Notes under the pieces: generated by a model
The model's database searches: none
Seen by the model: only the letters and a program-made list of their open reading frames with translations
What the model was told of the DNA's origin: nothing
Translations under genes and position numbers: made by a program
Assembly (NCBI RefSeq): GCF_900111825.1
Contig: NZ_FOJM01000004.1
Span: forward strand, 246,197 to 310,196
Length of the DNA: 64,000 nucleotides
Direction of reading: 5' to 3'
Source of the DNA: Pedobacter suwonensis
GTDB lineage: Bacteria; Bacteroidota; Bacteroidia; Sphingobacteriales; Sphingobacteriaceae
Shown here: positions 49,800 through 57,664 of the stretch, piece by piece
Position numbering within the stretch: the stretch's first letter is position 1
How the letters are laid out: each line of letters opens with the position of its first letter

Positions 49800-51884
49800 A
49801 TGAAGTTTTCCTTTAAACTATTGTTCTTATTGCCGCTTCTTTCGTTAAACGTTTTAGCACAACAAAAAGCGCAATTTTTTTCCATAAAAACTGCAAAACC
49901 TGTTGATCAGGTGAATGTTTTTCTAGGGTCTTCTGGCGATCACGGACAGATGTCGCCGGCCGCCTCCGCGCCTTTCAGTATGTTGAGTATAGGCCCGCAG
50001 ACTTACCCTAAAACGCATACCGGTTACGAATACCTGGCCAGGAAATTTGAAGGCTTTACCCACAATCGTTTTGAAGGAGTGGGCTGTCAGGGTTCGGGTG
50101 GCAATATCTTTATCAAACCATTTTTAGGTAGTGATCCGACGGCGTCTGAGTTGATTAAGGTTTCTGAAAAAGCGAGTCCAGGTTATTATGAAGTTGGTTT
50201 TGAAAATAAAATTAAAGCCAGTTTTACCGTATTGGGTAAAGCAGGTAAACATGCCTATCAATTTCCGAAAGGAGCAAAAGGGTTTTATATCGACCTGGCT
50301 TATGCTTTTAACGGTGCTTTTGTAGATGAAGCGCACGAAGTAAACGCCAATACCGTAAGCGGATGGATTACTTCGAAAACAACTTGTGGTGTAGGTAAAT
50401 ACAAGTTGTTTTACTATATGGAGATCGGAGATAACGTATCATGGAAAGTAGTCGATGATCATAAAATGATAGCCATGCTCAAAGGAGAGTTAACTTCAAC
50501 AGGAATCAATATCGCTCTTTCTGCCGTTAGTGTTGAAGCAGCAAAATCCTCTATCAATAAAAATTCATTCGATACTGTAAAAGAACAAAGCAAAGCCGAT
50601 TGGAATGCAAATCTCTCTAAAATCGCTGTAAACGGCGATCTGGAGAGCGCTAAGCTTTTTTATTCACTTTTGTACCGTACCATGCAATCGCCATATGTCA
50701 TATCTGAAGCTGATGGTGCATACCGCAATACAAAGGGTGAAATTAAGAAAGATAAAGAGATCCGCTACAACGGTTGGGCCATTTGGGACAATTATCGTAC
50801 GCAGTTACCTTTGCTTTCGATAATTGCGCAGGATCGGTATGCGGGAATGGTAAGTTCTATTGCAGATCTGTATAACTCGGGTAAAAAGGATTACGCCGGA
50901 CAGCATGAGCCTTCAAACACCGTGCGGTCTGAACATGCCATTGTGGTTTTGCTTGATGCTTACCGTAAAGGGTATCCGGTTGATTTTGGGAAAATAGCTG
51001 ATTCACTGGTGAAAGAGGTTAATGGTTTGGATTACAGGTCGCCGGATAAAGCTTTAGAGTCAAGTTATGATAACTGGGCACTTGCAGAAATCTTTAAGAT
51101 TTTAAAGAATAAGGAAAAATCTGATTTTTATCTTAACAAGGCGCTGGAATACAAAAAATATTGGAATAAGGATTTTAAGGATATGACCAAAAATGATGTG
51201 GACCGGATGCAGGCCCGTGGTTTATATCAGGGTACCATCTGGCAATATAGATGGTTTGTACCTTATGATTTCAAAGGATTGATCGAACTAGATGGAGGGG
51301 AGGAATCTTATCTGGCGAAACTTGATGAATTTTTTGCCTGCGATTTATACAATCATGCCAATGAACCGGATTTACAGGTTCCGTTGATGTATAATGTGAC
51401 TAAGTCTGGTTATAAATCGCAATATTGGATGCACCAACTGGCGGCTGATACCGTTATCCAGAATTACTTTAATGACAATAGCCGTGGAATTGGAAGTTAC
51501 ATCGGCAAAATTTACAGAAACCAGCCAAATGCCTATCTGCGCACCATGGACGACGATGCCGGAGCGATGAGCGCCTGGTACGTGTTTGCAGCAAGTGGTT
51601 TTTCTCCGGCCTGCGTAGGCTGGCCGGTGTATTATTTAAACGTACCCTTATTTCCATTGCTAACTTACAAACTGCCAGAAGGGAAAACTTTTACTATTGA
51701 AACAGAAAATTTTGACGCAAAAAACAAATATATTAAAGCGGTTTTCCTCAATGGAAAGCCTTTCAAAAAGAACTATATTACACAGGAGGACATCAATAAA
51801 GGAGGGCGGTTAAAAATAGTGGCCTCAGCCGTTCCGGTTAAAATTTCTGATACCGAAAACTGGATTTCGGATCTCATGAAATAA
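49800..51884 (+). CDS. GH92 family glycoside hydrolase (alpha-mannosidase type)
   Basis: The 694-aa product from ATG 49800 begins with a signal peptide (MKFSFKLLFLLPLLSLNVLA). The GH92 pattern is complete: VDQVNVFLGSSGDHGQMSPA, THTGYEYLARKFEGFTHNRF, GVGCQGSGGN, then the (alpha/alpha)6 domain with NGWAIWDNYRTQLPLLSI, GQHEPSNTVRSEHAIV, ESSYDNWALAEIFKI, QYRWFVPYDFKGLIEL and AMSAWYVFAASGFSPACVGW. GH92 enzymes are calcium-dependent inverting exo-alpha-mannosidases acting on glycoprotein glycans. In-frame upstream codons (from 49575) come from the repeat and were rejected. No SusC/SusD lies beside it. Confidence 0.92.
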   Translation: MKFSFKLLFLLPLLSLNVLAQQKAQFFSIKTAKPVDQVNVFLGSSGDHGQMSPAASAPFSMLSIGPQTYPKTHTGYEYLARKFEGFTHNRFEGVGCQGSGGNIFIKPFLGSDPTASELIKVSEKASPGYYEVGFENKIKASFTVLGKAGKHAYQFPKGAKGFYIDLAYAFNGAFVDEAHEVNANTVSGWITSKTTCGVGKYKLFYYMEIGDNVSWKVVDDHKMIAMLKGELTSTGINIALSAVSVEAAKSSINKNSFDTVKEQSKADWNANLSKIAVNGDLESAKLFYSLLYRTMQSPYVISEADGAYRNTKGEIKKDKEIRYNGWAIWDNYRTQLPLLSIIAQDRYAGMVSSIADLYNSGKKDYAGQHEPSNTVRSEHAIVVLLDAYRKGYPVDFGKIADSLVKEVNGLDYRSPDKALESSYDNWALAEIFKILKNKEKSDFYLNKALEYKKYWNKDFKDMTKNDVDRMQARGLYQGTIWQYRWFVPYDFKGLIELDGGEESYLAKLDEFFACDLYNHANEPDLQVPLMYNVTKSGYKSQYWMHQLAADTVIQNYFNDNSRGIGSYIGKIYRNQPNAYLRTMDDDAGAMSAWYVFAASGFSPACVGWPVYYLNVPLFPLLTYKLPEGKTFTIETENFDAKNKYIKAVFLNGKPFKKNYITQEDINKGGRLKIVASAVPVKISDTENWISDLMK

Positions 51885-51954
51885 TTTCAAAAATTAACAA
51901 AATATGGCAAACTAAATCCCATTATTGCTGTTGTTCTAGTATAAATTCAAGATC

Positions 51955-52146
51955 ATGGCACCTTTAAAATTAAGCGAAGAACAACATGCTACATTAAGCA
52001 ATAGAAACACATTAGAACAAGTGAATGAACAACCTTTAGAACTTCATCCGGAAGCTTATAAAGTAAAAGGCCCATCGCCGGATAAAATGAAGACAGTATC
52101 ATCCTCTTTAAGGAATTATGCACATGGCCTTTACGGATTGTTGTAA
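51955..52146 (+). CDS. Small acidic/hydrophilic protein, unknown
   Basis: The 63-aa product (MAPLKLSEEQHATLSNRNTL at the start) has no signal and no membrane segment. It contains ELHPEAYKVKGPSPDKM and ends SSLRNYAHGLYGLL. A terminator follows 41 bases on, and a start ATG preceded by CAAGATC is in place, which supports a real gene. It is not a domain I recognise; short soluble proteins of this type occur in Pedobacter relatives, but that is memory of the genus. Confidence 0.6.
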   Translation: MAPLKLSEEQHATLSNRNTLEQVNEQPLELHPEAYKVKGPSPDKMKTVSSSLRNYAHGLYGLL

Positions 52147-52186
52147 AAACGCTTCCCAAAAAACTACACATAACAGATGATATAGG

Positions 52187-52218
52187 GCAGCAGACTTAAA
52201 AAGGTCAGCTGCTTTTTT
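52187..52218 (+). terminator. Rho-independent terminator after the small gene
   Basis: GCAGCAGAC (52187-52195) pairs with GTCAGCTGC (52204-52212) with one mismatch, followed by six T (52213-52218). Confidence 0.75.
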
Positions 52219-52330
52219 ATGGAATCAAATTTATCCAAGAAGCTATCGTCATCCTGAATTTATTTCAGGATCTTTAATGAAAAATACAATAGCAGGTTCA
52301 TCCTCTATTCCAAATTTCTATCTTAAATTA

Positions 52331-52789
52331 ATGATACAAAGCGCAGGAATACTACTTTTTAGGAGAAAAGATTGGCAGATAGAATTTTTTCTGGTTCATC
52401 CCGGTGGACCATTCTTCGCCAAAAAAGATCTTGGATTTTGGACTGTGCCCAAAGGAGAATTAAATGAAGGAGAGAATGCTTTAACCGCAGCAATCCGCGA
52501 ATTTAAAGAGGAAACAGGTCAAAGTTTGACTGGAAATTTCATCGAATTAAGACCTGTTATGCAAAAAGGAGGTAAAAAAGTTTGGTGCTGGGCGTTTGAA
52601 GGCGACCTTGACCCCTCAACCATTGTCAGCAACACCTTCGAAATAGAATGGCCGCCAAGGTCTGGCAAGAGGAAAAGTTTTGCCGAAATAGACCGGGCTG
52701 GGTGGTTCGGTTATAGCGATGCCATTACACATATTAACGAAAAGCAGATTGCTTTGCTTGACGAATTGAAATCAAAATTAGACTGTTAA
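52331..52789 (+). CDS. Nudix hydrolase
   Basis: The 152-aa product from ATG 52331 (MIQSAGILLFRRKDWQIEFF) has the exact Nudix box G-x5-E-x7-RE-xx-EE-x-G, read as GELNEGENALTAAIREFKEE then TGQ. This group (with GGPFFAKKDLGFWTVPKGEL) hydrolyses nucleoside diphosphate linkages, and is related to Ap4A hydrolases or DNA mismatch-avoidance enzymes. The frame extends 18 residues further up from 52277 but the first Met of the domain is the likely start. The gene converges on the AlkD-like gene and overlaps its end by 12 bases. Confidence 0.88.
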   Translation: MIQSAGILLFRRKDWQIEFFLVHPGGPFFAKKDLGFWTVPKGELNEGENALTAAIREFKEETGQSLTGNFIELRPVMQKGGKKVWCWAFEGDLDPSTIVSNTFEIEWPPRSGKRKSFAEIDRAGWFGYSDAITHINEKQIALLDELKSKLDC

Positions 52790-53881
52790 GTCAAAATTTA
52801 AAATGTCTTTTTCAGCACCGTTAATAATGATCGAGATCTGGTGGTCGCCCAAATGAAATTTACGTGTGGTAATCAGCACAAACTTTTGTTTTCTGATGAT
52901 GTTTATTGCGGCACCTGCAGGATACGTCCTTTCTGAAATTTTGTATACCTTTTTAGTATTTTGTCCATTTTGCTTTTTATAGTAAATGGCGTATTCCAGT
53001 CTCACTTTTTGCTCAGCAGGATTGCTGTTAAAAATAGAAAAAGAAAACTCCAGACTTTCTCCAATACTGATCTGCGGAGTTAGGATTTTGAAGTCTTTTA
53101 ATAAAATCCCGGCATCATCCAATCCATAATATTTGAGGATATCAGTATGCCCCTGTTTAAGCAATGTACGGCTGCCATGTTTAATAATTGCATCCGTTTC
53201 GGCACCTAAACCGGACCAGTTTTTAGCCATATTTAAAACCACATGAGGATGATCTTTTGCAATATCATTTAAGTTGTTGGCAACGCTCCGCCGTACATAT
53301 GGTGACGGATCTGTTTTAAGATTTTCCAGTATCGGTAAAATGGATGAAGGGTCTTTTTTTAAAAAGGGAATGCCCATAGCCCAGGGTAATCTTGGACGAC
53401 TGCCCTCGCTGGCAAGCCTTCTCACCTTATGGTTTTCATGCAGCGACCATTTATGCATTCTCAAAATCATCTTATTCTGGTATTTTAGGATAAATGGGCG
53501 AACGGCAAATTCACAACTCACAAATTGGGTTACAAATTCGAGCGCTTTAACCGAAGTTTCAAAATCATCAATGCCATAGGTTTCAATATAATCAGGTAAA
53601 AACATGTAGGCCAGTCTATCCTCTCCAATCCCCTGTATCCTTAATTGTTCAATTATTTTTTTAATGAGTATGATCGTTTGAGGATAATCTTCAGGTAAAA
53701 AATCGTGTAACACTGCAGTAGTGTGTTTCATTCGCTCTTTTAGTTCTTTAGATTCAAATTCGGGTGTAAAGATCTTTTTGATGAATAGTTCTTTGTCGAA
53801 GCCTGATATAGTTACAGTCAACGCATGGGTTAATCTCTCATAAAAAGCAAGTGAATATAAATCTTTGAGCGGGCTGGCCAT
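52778..53881 (-). CDS. AlkD-like DNA alkylation repair protein (HEAT-repeat glycosylase)
   Basis: The 367-aa protein is made of helical HEAT-like repeats: LHDFLPEDYPQTIILIKKII, ALEFVTQFVSCEFAVRPFIL, HENHKVRRLASEGSRPRLPW, KTDPSPYVRRSVANNLNDIA. HKVRRLASEG and YVRRSVANN are typical of the DNA alkylation repair family. The C-terminal 110 residues form a beta-rich part (ISIGESLEFSFSIFNSN) not found in minimal AlkD. The function is repair of alkylated bases by excision; this is family knowledge. It overlaps the convergent Nudix gene by 12 bases. Confidence 0.82.
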   Translation of the reverse strand: MASPLKDLYSLAFYERLTHALTVTISGFDKELFIKKIFTPEFESKELKERMKHTTAVLHDFLPEDYPQTIILIKKIIEQLRIQGIGEDRLAYMFLPDYIETYGIDDFETSVKALEFVTQFVSCEFAVRPFILKYQNKMILRMHKWSLHENHKVRRLASEGSRPRLPWAMGIPFLKKDPSSILPILENLKTDPSPYVRRSVANNLNDIAKDHPHVVLNMAKNWSGLGAETDAIIKHGSRTLLKQGHTDILKYYGLDDAGILLKDFKILTPQISIGESLEFSFSIFNSNPAEQKVRLEYAIYYKKQNGQNTKKVYKISERTYPAGAAINIIRKQKFVLITTRKFHLGDHQISIIINGAEKDILNFDLTV

Positions 53882-54039
53882 ATATGCTAAAAAATGTTTT
53901 TAATACAGCGCTAATTTACTAAAAATGTTAGTAGTGCAGGATGGCTCATTCAAAATATTTATTTTGTGCTATCATTTTCACATTATAATAAAGAATTAAG
54001 ATTTTTCTTTGGCACATTTGCTTATCTAAAAATGAAGGA

Positions 54040-54894
54040 ATGAATACAACAAAAATAGGCTGGATCGGATTGGGAAATATGGGAATCCCGATGGCAGAAC
54101 AACTGATAAAAGCAGGGTATGCAGTTACGATTTACAATAGGAGCAAAGGCAAGGAAGCCTCGTTGAAAGAAATGGGTGCATCAATTGCTGAAACACCTAA
54201 AGCGTTGATCGCAACTACTGATGTAGTAATCATTATGGTTTCTGATGATGCTGCCGTTGATCAGATTTTTAATGATAAAAATGGTCTTTTCGGTGCCGGT
54301 ATTTCAGGTAAAATGATTATCAACATGAGTACGGTTTCTCCAGCCATTTCAAAAAACATGGCGGAATTATGCAAGGAAAAAGGTGGACAATATTTGGATG
54401 CACCAGTTTCCGGTAGTGTAAAACAGGCTGAAACAGGCCAGTTGGTGATTATGGTTGGTGGTGATGAAGCTGCTTTTAACGAGGTAAAACCAATTTTAGA
54501 AAAAATGGGAAAAATGGCGATGTACTTAGGTGACACCGGTGCCGGGAATGTTGCAAAATTAGCCATTAACTCGCTGTTAGCATTATATACACAGGGTTTG
54601 GCCGAAACGGTGCTTTTTGCCAATCAACAGGGAATTAAAACAGGAGATCTGCTTAATTTGCTCAATAACGGCGCTATAGCTAACACCTTTACCAAAATTA
54701 AAGGAGATGCTATTATTGCTGATAATTATAAAGCTGCATTCGCCCTTAAACATATTGTAAAAGATTTAAATTTAGCTAAAGACATTGGTTTGGAATCGCC
54801 ACTGGCCCAAACCGCCTTAAATACTTTTGAGGCCGCTACCGCCAAATTTGGAGAGGAAGATCTGATTGCAGTGATCAAACACATTAAGGAGTAA
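54040..54894 (+). CDS. NAD(P)-dependent beta-hydroxyacid dehydrogenase (HIBDH family)
   Basis: The 284-aa enzyme has the Rossmann motif GWIGLGNMGIPMAEQL (residues 7-22), NRS at 33-35 that suggests NADP use, the substrate motif DAPVSGSVKQAETGQL (120-135) and the catalytic Lys173 in GAGNVAKLAINSLL. It oxidises or reduces a beta-hydroxyacid or related semialdehyde such as tartronate or succinic semialdehyde; which one is not clear. It stands alone in the intergenic surroundings. Confidence 0.9.
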   Translation: MNTTKIGWIGLGNMGIPMAEQLIKAGYAVTIYNRSKGKEASLKEMGASIAETPKALIATTDVVIIMVSDDAAVDQIFNDKNGLFGAGISGKMIINMSTVSPAISKNMAELCKEKGGQYLDAPVSGSVKQAETGQLVIMVGGDEAAFNEVKPILEKMGKMAMYLGDTGAGNVAKLAINSLLALYTQGLAETVLFANQQGIKTGDLLNLLNNGAIANTFTKIKGDAIIADNYKAAFALKHIVKDLNLAKDIGLESPLAQTALNTFEAATAKFGEEDLIAVIKHIKE

Positions 54895-55064
54895 AGCAAT
54901 ATTTTGAAAATAATAATCATAGGAGATTTTGATGATTTCCTATGGTATACCTGTTAATCAGCTTACACGTTTTATATGACTTGTTTATTCATAAAGGGAA
55001 TAATCCGATTAATTTCAATGGATCTCTTTATAAGTTTCATGTATATCGTATAAAAATGGGGCGA

Positions 55065-55466
55065 CTAGATCTTTAAACCTCCAAAAGTACTTCCCCATAT
55101 AATGGCCAATACAATTAAAGTAATCACAACGTAGAGTTTATCTTTTTCCAATATAAAAGCGAACAGCGAGAATATGATTCGCAAAATTGGTGTGATGATT
55201 AAAAGTAATACACCAAACTGGATAATAGCCATTGGTTTAAAAGTAAAAAGTCCTTTAAAAATACCATCAAAGGTGATAAAGTCGGTTTCTTCACCTTTAA
55301 AAATATGGTAATCGGGCCGGCTTTGCGCTCCGTGCTGTACCAAAAAAAGCAGGCCGCCCAATAACACCACCAGGCTGGCAGTAATTACGCCAAATCTTAA
55401 TAGCTTGCCTACAATTTTTTCTACATCGCGGTCTTGTATAAGATGGGTTGAGATCATATTTTTCAT
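55065..55466 (-). CDS. DUF1634 family small membrane protein
   Basis: The 133-aa protein has three membrane segments (about residues 24-45, 78-97 and 109-127) and the DUF1634 features FGVITASLVVLLGGLLFLVQ and QFGVLLLIITPILRIIFSLF. It is repeatedly found after TauE/SafE exporter genes, here separated from it by 11 bases, so it is probably an accessory membrane protein of the exporter. Confidence 0.88.
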   Translation of the reverse strand: MKNMISTHLIQDRDVEKIVGKLLRFGVITASLVVLLGGLLFLVQHGAQSRPDYHIFKGEETDFITFDGIFKGLFTFKPMAIIQFGVLLLIITPILRIIFSLFAFILEKDKLYVVITLIVLAIIWGSTFGGLKI

Positions 55467-55477
55467 TTTATTTTAAC

Positions 55478-56311
55478 TTAAAATTTGTGATGATAGCCGT
55501 TATAAATCATTTCCAGTGCAACGAAAGTGATGGCAATACAGAAAATAATCCTTAAGGTGGATGGGTTGATTCTGGTTAATAATTTAGCGCCTGTAAAAGC
55601 CCCGCCCAATACGCCAAGCACTACAGGGAATGCGATTCCCGGGTCCATGTAACCGCGCTGCAGGTAAACTACAGCACTGGCTGCGGCGGTAACCCCGATC
55701 ATAAAATTGCTGGTGGTGGTACTTACCTTAAAGGGAATTTTCATGGCTGTATCCATGGCCAATACCTTTAATGCGCCCGAGCCAATCCCCAGCAAACCGG
55801 ACATTACGCCTGCTACCGTCATGATGGAAAAGCCGGCGCCAACATTTTTAAGCTTATAACTAACCGGGCCGGTTGGCGTAGGATAGCTGCTATTGAGTTT
55901 TAATACGGCAGAAAGTTTGCTGCCTTCTGTTAAAGCCTCCTGATTCTTTTTTCTTAAGGTCATTGCGGCAGAGAAGAGCAAAACACAGCCGAAAAGGATG
56001 GCGATGGTATTGGTAGGTGTATAAATAGCAATTACTGCACCAAGTACTGCACCTAGGGTAGTTGCAATTTCCAGAAACATCCCCAGGCGGATGTTGGTAA
56101 TCCCTTCTTTTATATATGCACTTGCGGCACCAGATGAATTGGCGATAGAAGCGAGTAATGCTGCTCCGATGGCATATCGGATATCAACATGAAAAACAAG
56201 GGTAAGTAAGGGGATTACGACTACACCCCCGCCGAGGCCTGTTAGCGATCCAATCAGACCGGCCAGGTAAGCGCCGAGGAGTAAGATCATGGTAAAAGTT
56301 AAAATGGTCAT
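55478..56311 (-). CDS. TauE/SafE family sulfite/organic anion exporter
   Basis: The 277-aa membrane protein has about eight segments and the TauE pattern YLAGLIGSLTGLGGGVVVIP, YAIGAALLASIANSSGAASA, VMSGLLGIGSGALKVLAMD, KVSTTTSNFMIGVTAAASA and PVVLGVLGGAFTGAKLLTR. The family exports sulfite, sulfoacetate or similar anions. The gene lies in an operon after a GntR regulator (gap 4 bases) and before the DUF1634 gene (gap 11 bases). The real substrate cannot be predicted. Confidence 0.92.
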   Translation of the reverse strand: MTILTFTMILLLGAYLAGLIGSLTGLGGGVVVIPLLTLVFHVDIRYAIGAALLASIANSSGAASAYIKEGITNIRLGMFLEIATTLGAVLGAVIAIYTPTNTIAILFGCVLLFSAAMTLRKKNQEALTEGSKLSAVLKLNSSYPTPTGPVSYKLKNVGAGFSIMTVAGVMSGLLGIGSGALKVLAMDTAMKIPFKVSTTTSNFMIGVTAAASAVVYLQRGYMDPGIAFPVVLGVLGGAFTGAKLLTRINPSTLRIIFCIAITFVALEMIYNGYHHKF

Positions 56312-56315
56312 GATA

Positions 56316-56966
56316 TTAATGGTTATTGTTCAAAATGGTAGTGGTTATGGAAAGGGCCGCCTCCGGGTTGCCAGCATTTATGGCATCAAACAATGCCTCA
56401 TGCAGGTGATGGCTCATGGCAAAATGAGCGATGCCGGCAGATGCACGTTTAGCAAAAAAATCGCGGATGACCACCGTGAAGCTTTCATAAAGATCGCTCA
56501 GTACATGGTTGCCAGAAGCGCGGGCAATAGCCAGATGGAATGCGATATCAGCATTGGCACAGTCAGTTCTCGATTCTTTTTCAATGGCAGATTTTCTTTT
56601 TTCAAGTGCTTCGCTAATGGATTTCAGGTCTGATTCCGTACGGTTTTTACTGGCCAAACGAACAATTTCCTGCTCGAGCAAGGCCCTGACCTGATTGATT
56701 TCTTTAAAATCAGCACTTCGCAAACGCTGCTCAATAGGCTCTGAAGGGGTAGCATTCACTTTTGTTCCAAAACCCTGTTGTACCGTGAGTATTCCTGATA
56801 AGGTGAGCGATTTTATAGCTTCCCGGATTGTAGAGCGGCCTACACCATATAGTTCCATTAAGGCTGGCTCAGAAGGAATTTTTTCTCCTACTTTAAATTT
56901 ACCTTCTTTAATGTCTTTCCTGATTTTGGTAGACACCTGTTCAAAAAGTCTGCTTTCTTTTTCCAT
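56316..56966 (-). CDS. GntR/FadR family transcriptional regulator
   Basis: The 216-aa protein has an N-terminal winged helix (residues 5-75; SEPALMELYGVGRSTIREAI, VQQGFGTKV) and a C-terminal FCD-type ligand domain (AIARASGNHVLSDLYESFTV, HHLHEALFDAINAGNPEAAL). The FCD domain usually binds a small carboxylate with a metal. The adjoining TauE exporter and DUF1634 genes are its likely targets, and a symmetric operator lies 20-54 bases before its own start. Confidence 0.9.
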   Translation of the reverse strand: MEKESRLFEQVSTKIRKDIKEGKFKVGEKIPSEPALMELYGVGRSTIREAIKSLTLSGILTVQQGFGTKVNATPSEPIEQRLRSADFKEINQVRALLEQEIVRLASKNRTESDLKSISEALEKRKSAIEKESRTDCANADIAFHLAIARASGNHVLSDLYESFTVVIRDFFAKRASAGIAHFAMSHHLHEALFDAINAGNPEAALSITTTILNNNH

Positions 56967-56984
56967 AATATGAAATCAACAATG

Positions 56985-57020
56985 CAAACATACGATGTTT
57001 AATTTAAACATCAGATGTTT
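56985..57020 (-). promoter_or_regulatory. Operator and -7 box in front of the GntR-TauE-DUF1634 operon
   Basis: A 19-base perfect palindrome at 56994-57012 (arms GATGTTTAA and TTAAACATC around one T) is flanked at each side by AAACAT (56986-56991) and ATGTTT (57015-57020). A TATGTTTG box (56992-56985 on the minus strand) overlaps it. This points to autorepression by the GntR protein. Confidence 0.7.
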
Positions 57021-57215
57021 TGTGTCTGGATTAGATCATTTTATTTTTAGCCCGCTAGTATGCTCTTCTTAAATACCTCAAAGTTGATGTTTACACTAAA
57101 CAGATCCAGGAAAAAAAGCTTGTGATGCCTTAATAAAAAACTGTATTGACTTAATTATCTTAAAAACAATTACTTAAATAAATTTTTAAAAAATAATATA
57201 CCTAATATTTGTATC

Positions 57216-57233
57216 GTACGAAATTTGTCGTAC
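57216..57233 (+). promoter_or_regulatory. Operator-like palindrome upstream of the BlaI gene
   Basis: GTACGA (57216-57221) and TCGTAC (57228-57233) are inverted around a six-base spacer, and this element ends nine bases before the BlaI start codon. BlaI/MecI repressors bind palindromes at their own promoter and are cleaved or displaced on induction. AATATTTG (57203-57210) is one position off the TAnnTTTG promoter box. Confidence 0.6.
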
Positions 57234-57242
57234 CTTTAAAAT

Positions 57243-57632
57243 ATGAAAAGTAATCAAGCTGAAAATAATCTGCCCGAACCAACCAAAGCTGAACTGGAAA
57301 TTCTTCAGGTGTTATGGGAATTTGGACCTTCGACCGTTCGGTTTGTAAACGATAAGCTGAATGAACTTAGAGAGGTAAATTATACCTCTACCTTGAAACA
57401 GATGCAAATTTTAGCTGAAAAAGGAATTTTAAAGCGTGATGAAAGCCAAATGAAACACATTTATATTCCGGTTGAAGCGGAGGAAAAAACAAAAGATCAG
57501 TTATTGAACCGTTTCGTAAACACCCTGTATAAAGGTTCTGCATCGAAATTGATGATGCAGCTTTTGGGCAATGAGAAAACATCAAAAAAGGAAATAGAAG
57601 AGATTAAGCGGCTATTGGATAGCATGGAATAA
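57243..57632 (+). CDS. BlaI/MecI/CopY-family transcriptional repressor
   Basis: The 129-aa protein has the winged helix of BlaI (TKAELEILQVLWEFGPSTVR, REVNYTSTLKQMQILAEKGI, KRDESQMKHIYIPVEAEE) and the C-terminal dimerisation helix (LMMQLLGNEKTSKKEIEEIK). It represses its own operon, including the M56 peptidase gene 32 bases downstream. Operator-like palindrome upstream. The Bacteroidota pair is not necessarily tied to beta-lactam resistance, as no beta-lactamase is near. Confidence 0.93.
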   Translation: MKSNQAENNLPEPTKAELEILQVLWEFGPSTVRFVNDKLNELREVNYTSTLKQMQILAEKGILKRDESQMKHIYIPVEAEEKTKDQLLNRFVNTLYKGSASKLMMQLLGNEKTSKKEIEEIKRLLDSME

Positions 57633-57664
57633 TTAACCAGATCAAAAGCTACAGAACCACCATA

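Noticed and set aside
54910..54950. Hairpin CATAGGA/TCCTATG after the dehydrogenase gene
   Set aside because: The loop is long and no T run follows; evidence is too weak for a terminator.
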